Assembly: GCA_002005505.1 (NCBI GenBank)
Contig: KV908529.1
Location: 152,315-199,814, forward strand
Direction of reading: 5' to 3'
DNA from: Botryococcus braunii
Taxonomy: Eukaryota; Chlorophyta; Trebouxiophyceae
DNA: 47,500 nucleotides
Shown: positions 32,631 through 42,409 of the stretch, piece after piece
How the letters are laid out: every line of letters begins with the position of its first letter
How positions within the stretch are numbered: position 1 is the first letter of the stretch
The notes under the pieces: generated by a model
What the model was told of the DNA's origin: nothing
Databases searched by the model: none
The model's input: only the letters and a program-made list of their open reading frames with translations
Made by a program: the position numbers and the translations under genes

Positions 32631-32941
32631 CGAAGTGCCATCGCGCGAACCCCGGGTTCACGCACACGGACCCCAGGTCCGTAAAACAATCAAGATACGC
32701 GAGAGATCTTAAAACCCGAGGTTTTAAAATACTCTCGCCGATACCAGTTGTAGTATCTTGTCGATCTCACATTAGGTCGTGTGAGAATGAGCTCACACAT
32801 GTGCGACCCGTCTGATTGCACCCCGCCAGCCAAGCTGGCCAGATTACCGAATGAGGGCATCGTACCCCGCTCTCCGATCACGCGCTATCGGCTCGACGCC
32901 GATCGGTTCCCCAACGGACCCCTTTCGCTCGGATCGTTACA

Positions 32942-34195
32942 AAAAGGATGTTGGTAGTGGCAGAGGCAACACAGTGCACATGATGAATCCAAAAGGGGAT
33001 GCGTGGAGGACTCGGGATACAGATTGACCCAGAGGCAATTATGCAGCCTGTAGCATCAGAGGTGGCCAAGCGCAGAGGAATTGGGGTTGCATGTAGAGTT
33101 GGGTTATGCAGCAGTGCCAGGTCATTCACAAGATGCACTGACGCTCCACTATCTACCAGCCAGGAATGCCGAGAGGATTTACTGGTAGTTCTGTCCAGGA
33201 TATTGTGGGACACTGTGCAGTGCATACCTTCGGGAGGAGAAAAGGGAGGAGCAGGAGGTTGGAACCATGCAGGGAAGGCTTCAGCACCATGATGTGCCAG
33301 CTGAGCCACATGTGGATGTGGACCTCCCATTGGATGCTGGCCCTGAGGCCACATGCCTTGCAGCTGCTGGTCTGCTGCCACCACGTTCCTCTGGGTCTCC
33401 TCATCTCTGCGCCTCTTTCTGTTGTCACGCCAGTAGTGCCCCTTTTTGTTACAGTAATTACACACTCCCTTCACCTCAGAAGGTCCAGCTGCATATGGCG
33501 GATTGGCTGCGCTTGCTGCTGGGGGGGGGGGGGGGGTGTTTGCTCCACTGGTTCCTTGGGCGATGGCCATGACTCTGGGCTGGCGGGGAGCTATATCATC
33601 AAAGCCCAGGGCTGTGGCAGTGGTACGTAGGAGATCGGCTAGCTTGTTGAGGGGGTGAGACACTGCCGTTGACAACATGCCAGGCTCAGCATCAGGAAGG
33701 CCTTGCACGATTTGGGTTGCTACAAACCCATCCATCAGAGGATGATTGTTTCTGTGGAGACATACTTTCAAATTGAGCATCCTACTGACATACTGAGAAA
33801 TTGTTTCATCGTGCTTCATCCCCTGAGACATCGCATGTAGCCAATCCATATTGCCTTAGAGATTATAGACTCCAATAAATTTTCTGCGGATGTATTCATA
33901 GGCATCACATGCAGAAGGCATCTCAGACAATTCACCCTGCCACTCCTTAGGAACAGATTCATACAGCAACAACAATGCTGCAGCGTCATGCGTGGTACCA
34001 GGCATGGCTTCAAGTTCTGCAGGCATGGACCCCTTTGCCTCGTTAGCAGCAGTATAAGCATTCTTCCAGACCATGATGTTATGTCCACGCTCTTTGAGCT
34101 TGATATGCACTTTCACCAAAGTAGCGATAACCTTGGGTAATTCGTCCCCTTCCCCCCTTGACTAGCTGGGAGTACAGGGTTCTCTAATAGGAGTG
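32942..34195 (-). pseudogene. copia-3 gag and protease, minus strand
   Basis: Read right to left: STPIREPCTPS and LVKVHIKLKERGHNIMVWKN (about 34190-34070), a frame change, then DWLHAMSQGMKHDETISQYV (33849). The zinc knuckle follows as CNYCNKKGHYWRDN, with the last Cys changed to Asn. Protease is SWLVDSGASVHLVNDLALLH (about 33130), ending in WIHHVHCVASATTNILFV where the foldback cuts in at 32941. It is homologous to copia-1 throughout. The plus-strand frames over 32999-33630 are shadows. Confidence 0.87.
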
Positions 34196-34269
34196 GAAGT
34201 GGTGTTCTCACTATTTGATGTTAACAATGCTTCAGGACTTCACAGTGTTCTATGTCTTAGACAGCCAAT

Positions 34270-34766
34270 TTACTCAACAGACTCGTCGCTATCGGAATCC
34301 TTTTCCCAATCACTCTCACTGCGAACACCCAGATACACTGCTTCCTTAAACGCTGCCGGAGGAATAGTGGACAAGGCTGACTCAACTGCAGTATATGCTG
34401 TGTATTTTGCCGTTTCCTGATCCTTATTCAGCCAATCGGTTGTGCGCCAACACCTCAGGAACTTGGCCTTCGTGATAAACCCAGGCTCTGAGTTCACAAA
34501 AGAGACCTCCCACGAGGTAAACTTATAAGCCGCGTACACGGGAAATCTATCCGTAAACCACTTTGGGAGGTGCAGAGGGCGTCCAGCATACAGGTGGAGG
34601 ATGAAGTCTTTGAGGATGATAGCTCGCTCGCCAGGGGTTCGATCTCCTCGTGGTCCACCCGCTTTGATCCGTTCGTTGTAAGATGGAGGTCCGGTCCTCA
34701 AGTGAGAGGAACGTTGACCGAGGTTGTCTTTCTTGCTGTCTGCTTCGTGCGGCGCTTCTTAGCCAT
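34270..34766 (-). pseudogene. Leader ORF with histone H3 tail-like N-terminus (copia-3)
   Basis: Minus-strand homologue of the copia-1 leader ORF, about 165 codons with one frameshift at about 34700-34712. It begins MAKKRRTKQTARKTTSVNVP at 34766, then GPPSYNERIKAGG and GERAIILKDFILHLYAG, and continues beyond the copia-1 stop with KWFTDRFPVYAAYKF and LRCWRTTDWLNKDQ to an acidic tail WEKDSDSDESVE. Across the codons for TKQTARKTT it differs from copia-1 by five synonymous and no amino-acid changes. No known fold was recognised downstream of the H3-like stretch. Confidence 0.68.
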
Positions 34767-34821
34767 TCACGGCTGTCTTCCTCCGTTCCCAGAGCCACAC
34801 ATACACTCAACGGGAGAGTGG

Positions 34822-34834
34822 TAGGCCCATAACC
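34822..34834 (-). other. copia-3 primer-binding site
   Basis: Minus-strand GGTTATGGGCCTA, of which GGTTATGGGCC is shared with the copia-1 PBS. It abuts the LTR end. The adjacent LTR tail GCCCGTAACC and the PBS form an inverted repeat with a 5-nt loop. Confidence 0.8.
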
Positions 34835-35003
34835 TGTTAGGTTACGGGCTTGGCGTATTCCTGTGCAGTGGCGGCACGGAGGGTGTTAACCACTGTCCTC
34901 TCTGTTGTTTGTCGGGGAGTACAGTCAAGGACATGGACAATACAAAGACTGATTGGCAACTGTATGGAAACACCCGGAGTGCTTGTTTAGTTCAGTAGAG
35001 CTT
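34835..35003 (-). repeat. copia-3 5' LTR, right part only
   Basis: The end (U5 side) of a copia-1-like LTR on the minus strand. Unit B is recognisable by ACTCCGGGTGT, AACACCCTCCGTGCCGCCA and a CAG end, then the tail GAATACGCCAAGCCCGTAACC...AACA. The spacer, unit A and U3 are not recognisable beyond about 35003, so the LTR is truncated. Confidence 0.75.
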
Positions 35004-35012
35004 GGTTAGTTA

Positions 35013-36000
35013 GTGGGCGGGACGCAACGACCCCTGGATGACGGGGCGTGTTGGGGGGATAGTGGGAGATGGCTGGTGTTGGGCATATCTGATGATCTGG
35101 GGTTCTGCAGGGGTTGTGCAGGTGCCATGTTGAAAGTCAATGCAGCGTCCGCAGTATGTGGCAGCAACAAATCCTGGTTGGAGGAGAAAGCACCAGCCAG
35201 CATCCACCTGGACAGGGCCTGCAGATGGGGAGAAATTGTTGATGGCTTAAAGGGGATTGGGGCGGAAGGTTGGGCACATGCGGAGGAAAGGGGGGGTGTG
35301 GCCTTATACGCCACACAACAGGATGTGGCCTACCCGCAGGTACATGATAGGGGCATGCCAATTCGTGCTGGCAGAGTGCCGGTAATGGTTGTGGGTGATG
35401 GTGCTGACAAGGCAGGGTGGGGGGGGGGGCAGAACTTTGGGGCAAGAGCTAAGGCTTTGCGGAGGATTTCGAGCGGGAGTGTGAGGAGGTGAAGCCTTCT
35501 GCGTCTATGTTGGCGCAGTATGTTGCATGTGACCTTGTGACCGGTGCCGGGGATGGTGCGCCCCTGTGGTGGCGGCTTGCCGATATCTGGGTTTGGCTGT
35601 GGAGGGAGGGTTGGGGGGGGGGGGGGTGCATGGGGCCTTGAACCTGCATAGGATGGTGGCGTTGCAGGGAATTGCGGGATGTACGGCATATTGACAGGGA
35701 TGGTTGTGGGTGGCGCGCTGCCCCCGCACTGGCAAGACGCCATGGAGGAATCCGGTGCCGATATGCACGAGACACGGCGTCTTCTGCGGAAGGAGCTGCA
35801 TAATTTTGGGAAGCAAAGGATACGTGGAGGCACCGATGTGTCGGTGGAATTTGAAAGGGTGAGAGCCAATCTTCTTCGTCGAGTACGGAAGTGGCACATG
35901 CAAGTGGCAGATGTAGTTGAAGGGACCTAACGCAGGTGTTTGGGCCAGGCTGTGGAGGCTTTGCGGGTTTCGGCGAGGAGACTTAATTCAAACTATTCAT
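35013..36000. other. Unassigned ORF-rich segment
   Basis: GC-rich sequence with overlapping frames on both strands. The plus frame 35013-35492 and the 83-codon plus frame 35679-35930 (ALPPHWQDAMEESGADMHET...RKWHMQVADVVE) look more protein-like than the proline-rich minus frames. No domain was recognised. Poly-G runs occur at about 35420 and 35610. Confidence 0.3.
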
Positions 36001-36089
36001 TTCGGATGGCCATTGCTTGCCGTTGGGCATGCCGGTGAATATGTTGAACGACCGTGAAGCCGAGGTATCTTTCCTCTAACAGGTTAATG

Positions 36090-37260
36090 TCATGGCAAAT
36101 GAATCAGGACTAGTGAGACTAACAATAGCTTTCCGAAAGCCATCAATCGTTAACCCTATAGCTAGAGCGAAGCAGGAGGCTACAAAGCCTCAGGTGAGGG
36201 AGACGACGAAGAGGAGGGAGACGAAGAGGACCCGCCCAGCACGTCTGATAACACCACCAACCGTATACTGAGGCAGACAGGATCGCATTCTCATTGGATG
36301 GACCTCGGGACAAAAAGGGAAACATAATTGCCATGAGAGACAAGTGCTTTACAACGCAGGAGGATGAGGAATACAGTTATTTCAATCCAAATACGACCTC
36401 AGGCCCCAAAACTGGGAGTACTGACACTTTTTGTGGAGAGTTTCACTTCCAGCCACCACGATCTGCACGATATTCTCTAGCCATAGATCTATAGCTATGA
36501 GCATATCTTGCTGGAAGTTCTAGAGTTAGCATTTGAGGGGGATGTGTTTCCTGTTGAGTCTACATTGTTACCCTAGTATGCAAGATAATCCAAGCCAACT
36601 AGCAACAGCTGTGCTTGGCAGATCAGGCATTCGATCTTTATGCGAAGCTTGAGGAGGCTGTCGCCAAATGGTACAATGACCATGGTCGGAAAGCAAACCA
36701 TCAAAAAATACAACCTCGACACATTCGAACATTTCTAAACAAGTATGCTCCCAGCTTATGTCTCATGTTCCCTGAGTATGATGGCCATGTATGCATATGT
36801 CTATGAACCTCCAAAAATCTGTTGTGAATATTCATCAATGCTGCTTGTGTAAAGCATATACCTGTTTGCCCATGGATACTATTCATATGCAATTTATTAT
36901 GGAAATGCATATGGTGCAACCAAGTTATTGGTGACAGATGCGGCCCATATTTTGGCTTGCAGGCGTCGATATAATGTCGCTGTTGGAAATACAAGGACAG
37001 AAGAGATAAAGGGTCGTGCAGCATGGGTGGCAAACGACCCAACAACAACAACGGGTATGATTCGGAATCAGCTGGAAAACGGCGATAAACTCTATACAGT
37101 GATTTTGCCCGTTGGATTGTGGGATTTCAAGCCTGTCTGCCACCACTTAAGGGGTTACTTGTCCACAACCGGCATATCTCTTCGTCCCACCCTTCCAATT
37201 CACAATGTTGAGCCCCTTCCACCCACTGCCCCTGGAAGGAAACCCCAACCCCTCACCCCC
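36090..37260 (+). CDS. Possible decayed or multi-exon gene of unknown function
   Basis: Plus-strand segments of reasonable composition: [20 protein letters not shown] (36092), [19 protein letters not shown]...[16 protein letters not shown] (36290-36490), [20 protein letters not shown] (36620) and [20 protein letters not shown]...[20 protein letters not shown] (36928-37130). They lie in different frames with stops between them, so introns or decay are needed. I do not recognise a family and could not fix splice sites. Confidence 0.28.
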
Positions 37261-37291
37261 TTGCTTTGCCTTTCTCTAAACCCCCCAATTC

Positions 37292-37442
<151 letters not shown>

Positions 37443-38262
37443 CCGCAGCATTGGTGCATATATGTTATCTATCCCCTCCTACTCAGGCTCCCCTTCCTCC
37501 CACATCGCCCCCCCCCCCCCTGGCTTCTTCTAGAGTCTGGGATGCAAGCTTTTGCTCTTATTATCAAAGTGGGCGTCCCATGTCGGGGATGGGGATATGC
37601 ACGTCCATACATTTAATTACACATATTGGAAGTTATAAGACCTTTTGTATTATAGTCTAAAGAATGGGGGGGTTTGGAGGCTCCAAAATGTCATTCAGGA
37701 GCACAGTGCTGTATTAGTACTCATCCACTTCGGCCGCATTCGACCTTCGGCGGGCGGCCCAGTGTTGTGTAAATTGATGGGCCGTTAAGGACGTATGGTA
37801 ACGTGCTAGCAAACGTACATGAAAATTGAGGACAATGTTGTATGATTAATACCAACACGTTATCCTAAATAACAAAGGACGCAATCCGTTTACATTGTGG
37901 TTTTAGATTCATTGTATGACTTGAACTTCGTCGCCTGTCGAGTACAAGTTTGTGGAAACGCCTGCTTGTGTGTCCAGGAATGGATGTGTTGATCACATAT
38001 GGTGGTCATATAAGTACCTCTACGCAGTACAGGTCTTGGACAAGTGGCAACTAGCTACAAGTTAGAGAATCTATTGAGAGTGTACACGTGTGTTTGATTA
38101 GGGAATCTGGTATAGCAATCAAGATATACATTTGTAGTGGGGTCAAAGCATGGACACTTTATGTGACTGTGAAGTACAGTATAGGCATCTCGAGAGCTGA
38201 GTGCCATTACTAGCGGTTACGATCGAGATGCATAGAAACGCTAGATCGTGAGCAAGCTTGGC

Positions 38263-39085
38263 AGTCGCTAGATGTGGACATAGTCATATCCGCTTCTCCA
38301 AGCCTTGCATTTGCTTGTCCAGTATTTGTGTCTCGAAGAAGAGAGTTAGCTTTGCACATTTAATACTGGTAAGCACACGATCTGCGGCAAGGTGACGGTC
38401 ACAGCCGGTGGCTGTGATCGCACGGTTTAGGTGGTTGTTTGCTGTTAACTTCATGGATTAGGTATTGCTGGGAGTGTTTATTGAACAGGGAAATGTGGCT
38501 TGTATTATTACTGTTGTGCATGCAGTAATAGCTACCGTGCATCAAGGGTTGTGCACCTGGAAGTAGCGGTGAGTACAGTTACTCACTTAACACAAGCTTC
38601 TTTTGTTCAAATGATCGCTGTTTGTTTTAGGAACTGTTGGCATCGTACGTGTGCAGAGCGTTGTGGAGTGTTCTGTAAGTAAAACTCCTGTATTGGGCTG
38701 CTGTGGCCAAGGTAGCCAAGGTTAAAGCAGCCGGGTACGTAAGTAAAACTACTGTATTGGGCTGCTGTGGCCAAGGGTGCCAAGGTTAAAGCAGCCGGGT
38801 ACGTAAGTAAAACTCCTGTATTGGGCTGCTATGGCCAAGGGTGCCAAGGTTAAAGCAGCCGGGTACGTAAGTAAAACTCCTGTATTGGGCTGCTGTGGCC
38901 AAGGGTGCCAAGGGTAACGCAGCCGGGTACGTTGCACGCATTACGATCATCAATAAATGTGTTTAAACATTGGTTAGATATATTTTGAGGATGTTAACGA
39001 ACACTCATCTAAATTACGGTCTGGGGTTGCAGGATGGTCTAAATGGCAGAACTTGTATTGACTTTGAGAGTGTTGCGTTCAACAG
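38263..39085 (+). other. Unit A of solo LTR 2: four exons, three GT-AG introns
   Basis: Exon 1 38263-38368, intron 1 38369-38488 (GTAAGC...GAACAG), exon 2 38489-38568, intron 2 38569-38656 (GTGAGT...GTGCAG), exon 3 38657-38734, intron 3 38735-39032 (GTACGT...TTGCAG), exon 4 39033-39085, which ends CAACAG before GTAAAG. The boundaries come from comparison with unit B and match those in solo LTR 1 in position and consensus. No long ORF spans the exons. Confidence 0.87.
38675..38930 (+). repeat. Four 64-bp tandem repeats over exon 3 and its donor
   Basis: Four nearly identical units starting GTAAGTAAAACTCCTGTATT and ending GCAGCCGGGTAC, at 38675, 38739, 38803 and 38867. Unit B has only one such unit. 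Each repeat regenerates a GTACGTAAGT donor-like junction. Confidence 0.93.
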
Positions 39086-39103
39086 GTAAAGAGATTCAAC
39101 CAA

Positions 39104-39108
39104 TGTAA
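39104..39108 (+). terminator. Candidate poly(A) signal TGTAA in solo LTR 2
   Basis: TGTAA sits 2 nt before unit B, the same relative place as in copia-1, copia-2 and solo LTR 1. Confidence 0.55.
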
Positions 39109-39110
39109 CG

Positions 39111-39457
39111 AGTCGCTAGATGTGGACATAGTCATACCCGCTTCTCCAAGCCTTGCATTTGCTTGTCCAGTGTTTGTGTCTCGAAGAAGAGAGTTTGCTT
39201 TGCACACTTAATACTGGAAAATGTGGCTTGTATTATTACTGTTGTGCATGCAGTAACAGCTACCGTGCATCAAGGTTTATGCACCTGGAAGTAGCGAGCG
39301 TTGTGGAGTGTTCCGTAAATAAAACTGCTGTATTGGGCTGTTGTGTCCAAGGGTGCCAACTTGGCACTGCCAAGGGTAAAGCAGCCGGGATGATCTAAAT
39401 GGCAGTGCGTCACTGATTTAGATTTTGTATTGACTTGGAGAGTGTTGCGTTCAACGG
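39111..39457 (+). other. Unit B of solo LTR 2: spliced copy of A
   Basis: The A exons are joined exactly: TTAATACTG to GAAAATGTGG at 39216/39217, GTAGCG to AGCGTTG at 39296/39297, and GCAGCCGG to GATGATC at 39388/39389. B also keeps 17-18 nt in exon 4 that A has lost but solo LTR 1 retains, and has a 14-nt insertion in exon 3. Confidence 0.87.
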
Positions 39458-39631
39458 ATACGTCCGTCTACGTGCAAACGGGCAAGCTGACAGTTACGTC
39501 CACCACCACCTACTACATGTCACCCAGCCCTCGCCCGTGAGGTAACGTTAACGCGAGCGGATAGGCCCATAGCCCATATGTAGTATTTCCCACCGTCGCC
39601 CAGCCACATCCTCTAATGTCAAGGAACGCGC

Positions 39632-39638
39632 GTGCGCG

Positions 39639-39699
<61 letters not shown>

Positions 39700-39740
39700 A
39701 CACACACACACACACTCACACACACACACACACACACAGC
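39632..39740. repeat. (GC)n/(AC)n microsatellite
   Basis: Short GC block, then about 90 bp of AC with two single-base interruptions. Confidence 0.97.
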
Positions 39741-39839
39741 GCCAGCCAGCCAGAAAACCACATGCTCACCCACACATTGAAGTAAAGACATACGCAGACA
39801 GATACATGATCTAAGGTTGGGTGACAGCAAGGACCTAGG

Positions 39840-40698
39840 GTGACCGGGGGGCCCCAGGGCTGGGGAGAGAGGGAAGGAAATTCTAAAATTTCATTGGAAC
39901 ATCTGGAATCATCGTCGTCTCTTAAGAAGCTTCGTGTGCATGGTTGACTCGCAGGCCCAGGGTAGTCTGAGCAAGCCAGCTATGATGTTTTGCACTGTGG
40001 TATTGAGTGGTGTCGACAGATTGGCACGCACCATCTGGGTTGACCCTAGGCAGAGGAGGCGGGAGTAGGCGAGCGGACTCTTATCTCTGACCTGGCTGGT
40101 TGGGTAGCAGCCCCCGAAAGCCTAGAACGTGGAACCCTGGAGAGCTTCTCCCAAGTCCCCCGGGTCTACCCGCTGCGGCCATGGCTTGGCTCAATGGAGG
40201 AAGCCCTACTAGGGGCTCTTGCGAGGGAACCTCAGGCGGTCCCGACAGCCCGGTTTTCGACTGGCCCCTGCCTGATCCCCTGGCCCGTCTCCGACGCGTG
40301 TCTGCACGATACACCCTGCCGCGTCACCAAATCGCTGAAGCAGGTGGTGGGTCCCGGCGCCGCCATGTCATCACCGTGACGCGAGGGCAACAGTGTAACA
40401 AAGGGAGCCCCATCCGTAGGGGTTGGAACAGCCCCGCCACGTCGGCTGTTGGACCAGTACATTTGCAGGTCACAAAACCTTGACAGGAAAGTTCGTGATG
40501 CCCAAGAGCAATAGGCATCCCGGCTAGAGTTTGCTGCCAAGGTCCAAAACCACTGCTTGTGACAACTGTAAATTTTTTGCATGGCTTATTTTCTTCAGTC
40601 ACTTTGCCAAGAGTGACAAGAGGTGGGCGGAAACCTCCGGCTGGCTTTCGTGGTTGTTTGAGCCCTTGCGCTCGGCCACTAGCTGCAGCCGGACCAGC
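39840..40698. other. No gene recognised
   Basis: Short frames on both strands without family motifs. I see no repeats apart from the microsatellite-associated copy that starts at 40699. Confidence 0.45.
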
Positions 40699-40744
40699 AC
40701 ACCGTCAATGCTACTTCAAATGTGCAGAGATAACCCAGCCCCTT
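40699..40744 (-). repeat. Microsatellite-associated repeat, copy e
   Basis: CCGTCAATGCTACTTCAA then GATAACCCAGCCC, a diverged inverted copy of the core. It directly precedes a GC/GT tract, 38 kb away from the other copies. Confidence 0.65.
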
Positions 40745-40745
40745 T

Positions 40746-40759
40746 GCGCGCGCGCGCGC

Positions 40760-40828
<69 letters not shown>

Positions 40829-40880
40829 TGCATGTGTGCGTGCGTGTGGCGTGCGTGCAAACGTGCGTGCGTGCGTGTGA
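40746..40880. repeat. (GC)n/(GT)n microsatellite
   Basis: GC block, about 65 bp of GT, then a degenerate GTGCGTGC end. Confidence 0.96.
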
Positions 40881-41800
40881 GGTTCTTGATACCTGAATTT
40901 CAGCCCCACAGGACCTAAAGTGCGGGCAACAGGGTCTCGATACCTGATGTTGGGCCCCACGGGACTGGGGATGCCTACAACAGGTTCTTGATACCTGACT
41001 TTCGGCCTACGGGACCAGGAGTGCCAGTAACAGGTTCTGGAAACTGACGTTAGGCCCTACGGGACCGGGAGTGCCAACAACAGGTTGTTTACATAATATG
41101 TCCACGTGTGCCAGTCATCTTCACTTTACGCTTTTTCTAACAGGTTCTTCATACCTCAATTTCAGCCACACGGGAACGGCAGTGGCAACAGCAGCTTCTT
41201 GATGCCTGACTCTCAGCCCCACGGGACCGGGAGTGCCAGCAACAGGTTCTCGATACCTGACTTTCGGCCCCACGGGGTAGCTACCACTCCCTATAGGGAG
41301 TTCAGGCAACAGATTCGTGATACATTACGTTCAGTCCCCACGGGACCAGGAGTGTCTGTAACAGGTTTTCTCCAAAATATCTCAGCGTGTGCCGGGCCAT
41401 GCACAGTTTACACTGTTCTAACAGGTTCTTGATACCTGACTTTCGGCCCCACGGGACCGGGAGTGCCAGCAACAGGTTCTTGACACCCGACTTGTGGCCC
41501 TACGCAACCGGAATTTCCAGCGACAAGGTCTTGACACCCGACTTATGACCCCACGGAACCGGAATTTCCAGCGACAGGGGTTTGATAACTCGCGTTCGGC
41601 CCCACGGGACCGGGAGTGCCAGCAACACATTCTTGATACCTGACTTTCGGCCCCACGGGACCGGGGGTGCCAGCAACAGGTTCTTGACACCCGACTTTCG
41701 GCCCCATGGGACCGGGAGTGCCTTAACATATTTTTGATACCCGACTTCCGGCCCCACGGGACCGGGAGTGCCAGCAACAGGTTCTTGATACCTGACTCTT
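40881..41800. repeat. 51-bp minisatellite, about 17 units
   Basis: Consensus unit GGTTCTTGATACCTGACTTT, then CGGCCCCACGGGACCGGGAG, then TGCCAGCAACA. Units are 48-62 bp with substitutions. Two longer variant units, at about 41084 and 41362, share CGTGTGCC and TTCTAACAGG and hint at a higher-order period of about 280 bp. Because 51 is divisible by 3, a minus-strand frame of 17-residue repeats stays open; it is not taken as coding. Confidence 0.92.
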
Positions 41801-41819
41801 GTTAATGTGTGTGTTGGTT

Positions 41820-42405
41820 GTTGAGCGCCCCTATTGCCTAAATGCAACTTGTATGGAAGGTTACACCATACAAGATTTTGTACAAAAATTAACAAAATAA
41901 AAATAAATGAAAAAAAGAAAAAGAAAAAAGCGAAACGAGTAACAATACCATGTATGGTGGTAGACACCAGTGCCCAGACCGGTGCCTGCACGCAGTACAG
42001 TAGCATACATTGTACATTCACGACACCACCCCTTGCATGCAAACACATCCTGGTTGTCCCTCTGTCCTTATAAGGTGTGTTCTCAAAACCCCTCTGTCCT
42101 CATAAGTTGTGGTCTTAGCCTGAAAACAAGTGCAGAGAGAGAGCTAACGGTAAGGCGCTTTATGTATACAATATGTCAGGCTGAGGGGCATACGAGTCTG
42201 CCATTGCAATTGTGCATGTGAGGAAGCAAGTCCTTGCAAACATGAGAAATTCTAATTGAAGCCATCCCAGGCATAACTACAACAACATATAAAGACGGCT
42301 GAACTTGCTAAACGAGCAACGTGTGCCGCGCTGGAAGGCTCAGCCCCAGCCCAGCACAAGACTTGGAATCCACAGCTTTCTTTAGTCAACCTTGAAAGGG
42401 CCTCG
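41820..42405. other. No gene recognised; 3' flank of the ankyrin-type gene
   Basis: A-rich stretch at 41880-41930, otherwise unremarkable. This is the region downstream of the minus-strand gene ending at 42410. A minus-strand TGTAACC at about 41858 is a possible but distant poly(A) signal. Confidence 0.4.
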
Positions 42406-42409
42406 ATGT

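Larger units (their letters stand above)
27004..32941. mobile_element. Foldback element with an internal copia-2 insertion
   Basis: Excluding copia-2 and one TSD copy, this is a palindrome of about 1,514 bp. 27004 to about 27738 pairs with about 27792-28211 plus 32636-32941, around a loop of about 50 nt. Both ends begin TGTAACGATCCGAG. Paired segments include CCCGGGGTTCGCGCGATGG (27270) with its complement at 32640, and the TTTTATTGCTGCCGAGCTCG region (27718) with 27790. Each arm holds an open segment coding PDV..GLS..NLR.FT..KL.EIKGL, so a coding fragment may have been captured. The flanking copia-3 pieces are not contiguous, because about 1 kb of integrase is missing between them. No TSD could be shown. 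Confidence 0.82.
37763..39522 (+). repeat. Solo copia-type LTR 2 with introns (1,760 bp)
   Basis: Begins TGTTGTGTAAATTGATGG and ends CTACATGTCA, with a perfect TSD CCCAG at 37758-37762 and 39523-39527. U3 37763-38262; unit A 38263-39085; spacer 39086-39110 (GTAAAG...CAATGTAACG); unit B 39111 to about 39457; tail to 39522. U3 shares blocks with solo LTR 1 (GCAGTACAGGTCTTG, GTGTACACGTGT, GCTTGGCAGTCG), so both belong to one family. Confidence 0.9.

Noticed and set aside
33521..33537. Poly-G run inside copia-3 gag as a programmed frameshift site
   Set aside because: The run encodes a Pro-rich stretch of the normal Gag linker on the minus strand, and the frame is continuous through it. No evidence of frameshifting.
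35330..35903. Proline-rich minus-strand ORFs
   Set aside because: GC-skewed low complexity; several overlapping frames are equally open, and none has a domain or conserved pattern.
40881..41800. Regularly spaced repeats resembling a CRISPR array
   Set aside because: Units are contiguous tandem repeats with no unique spacers, in a eukaryotic context.
41418..42048. Arg/Ser/Cys-rich minus-strand ORFs over the minisatellite
   Set aside because: The open frames follow from a 51-bp period divisible by 3; residues vary as the DNA unit does.
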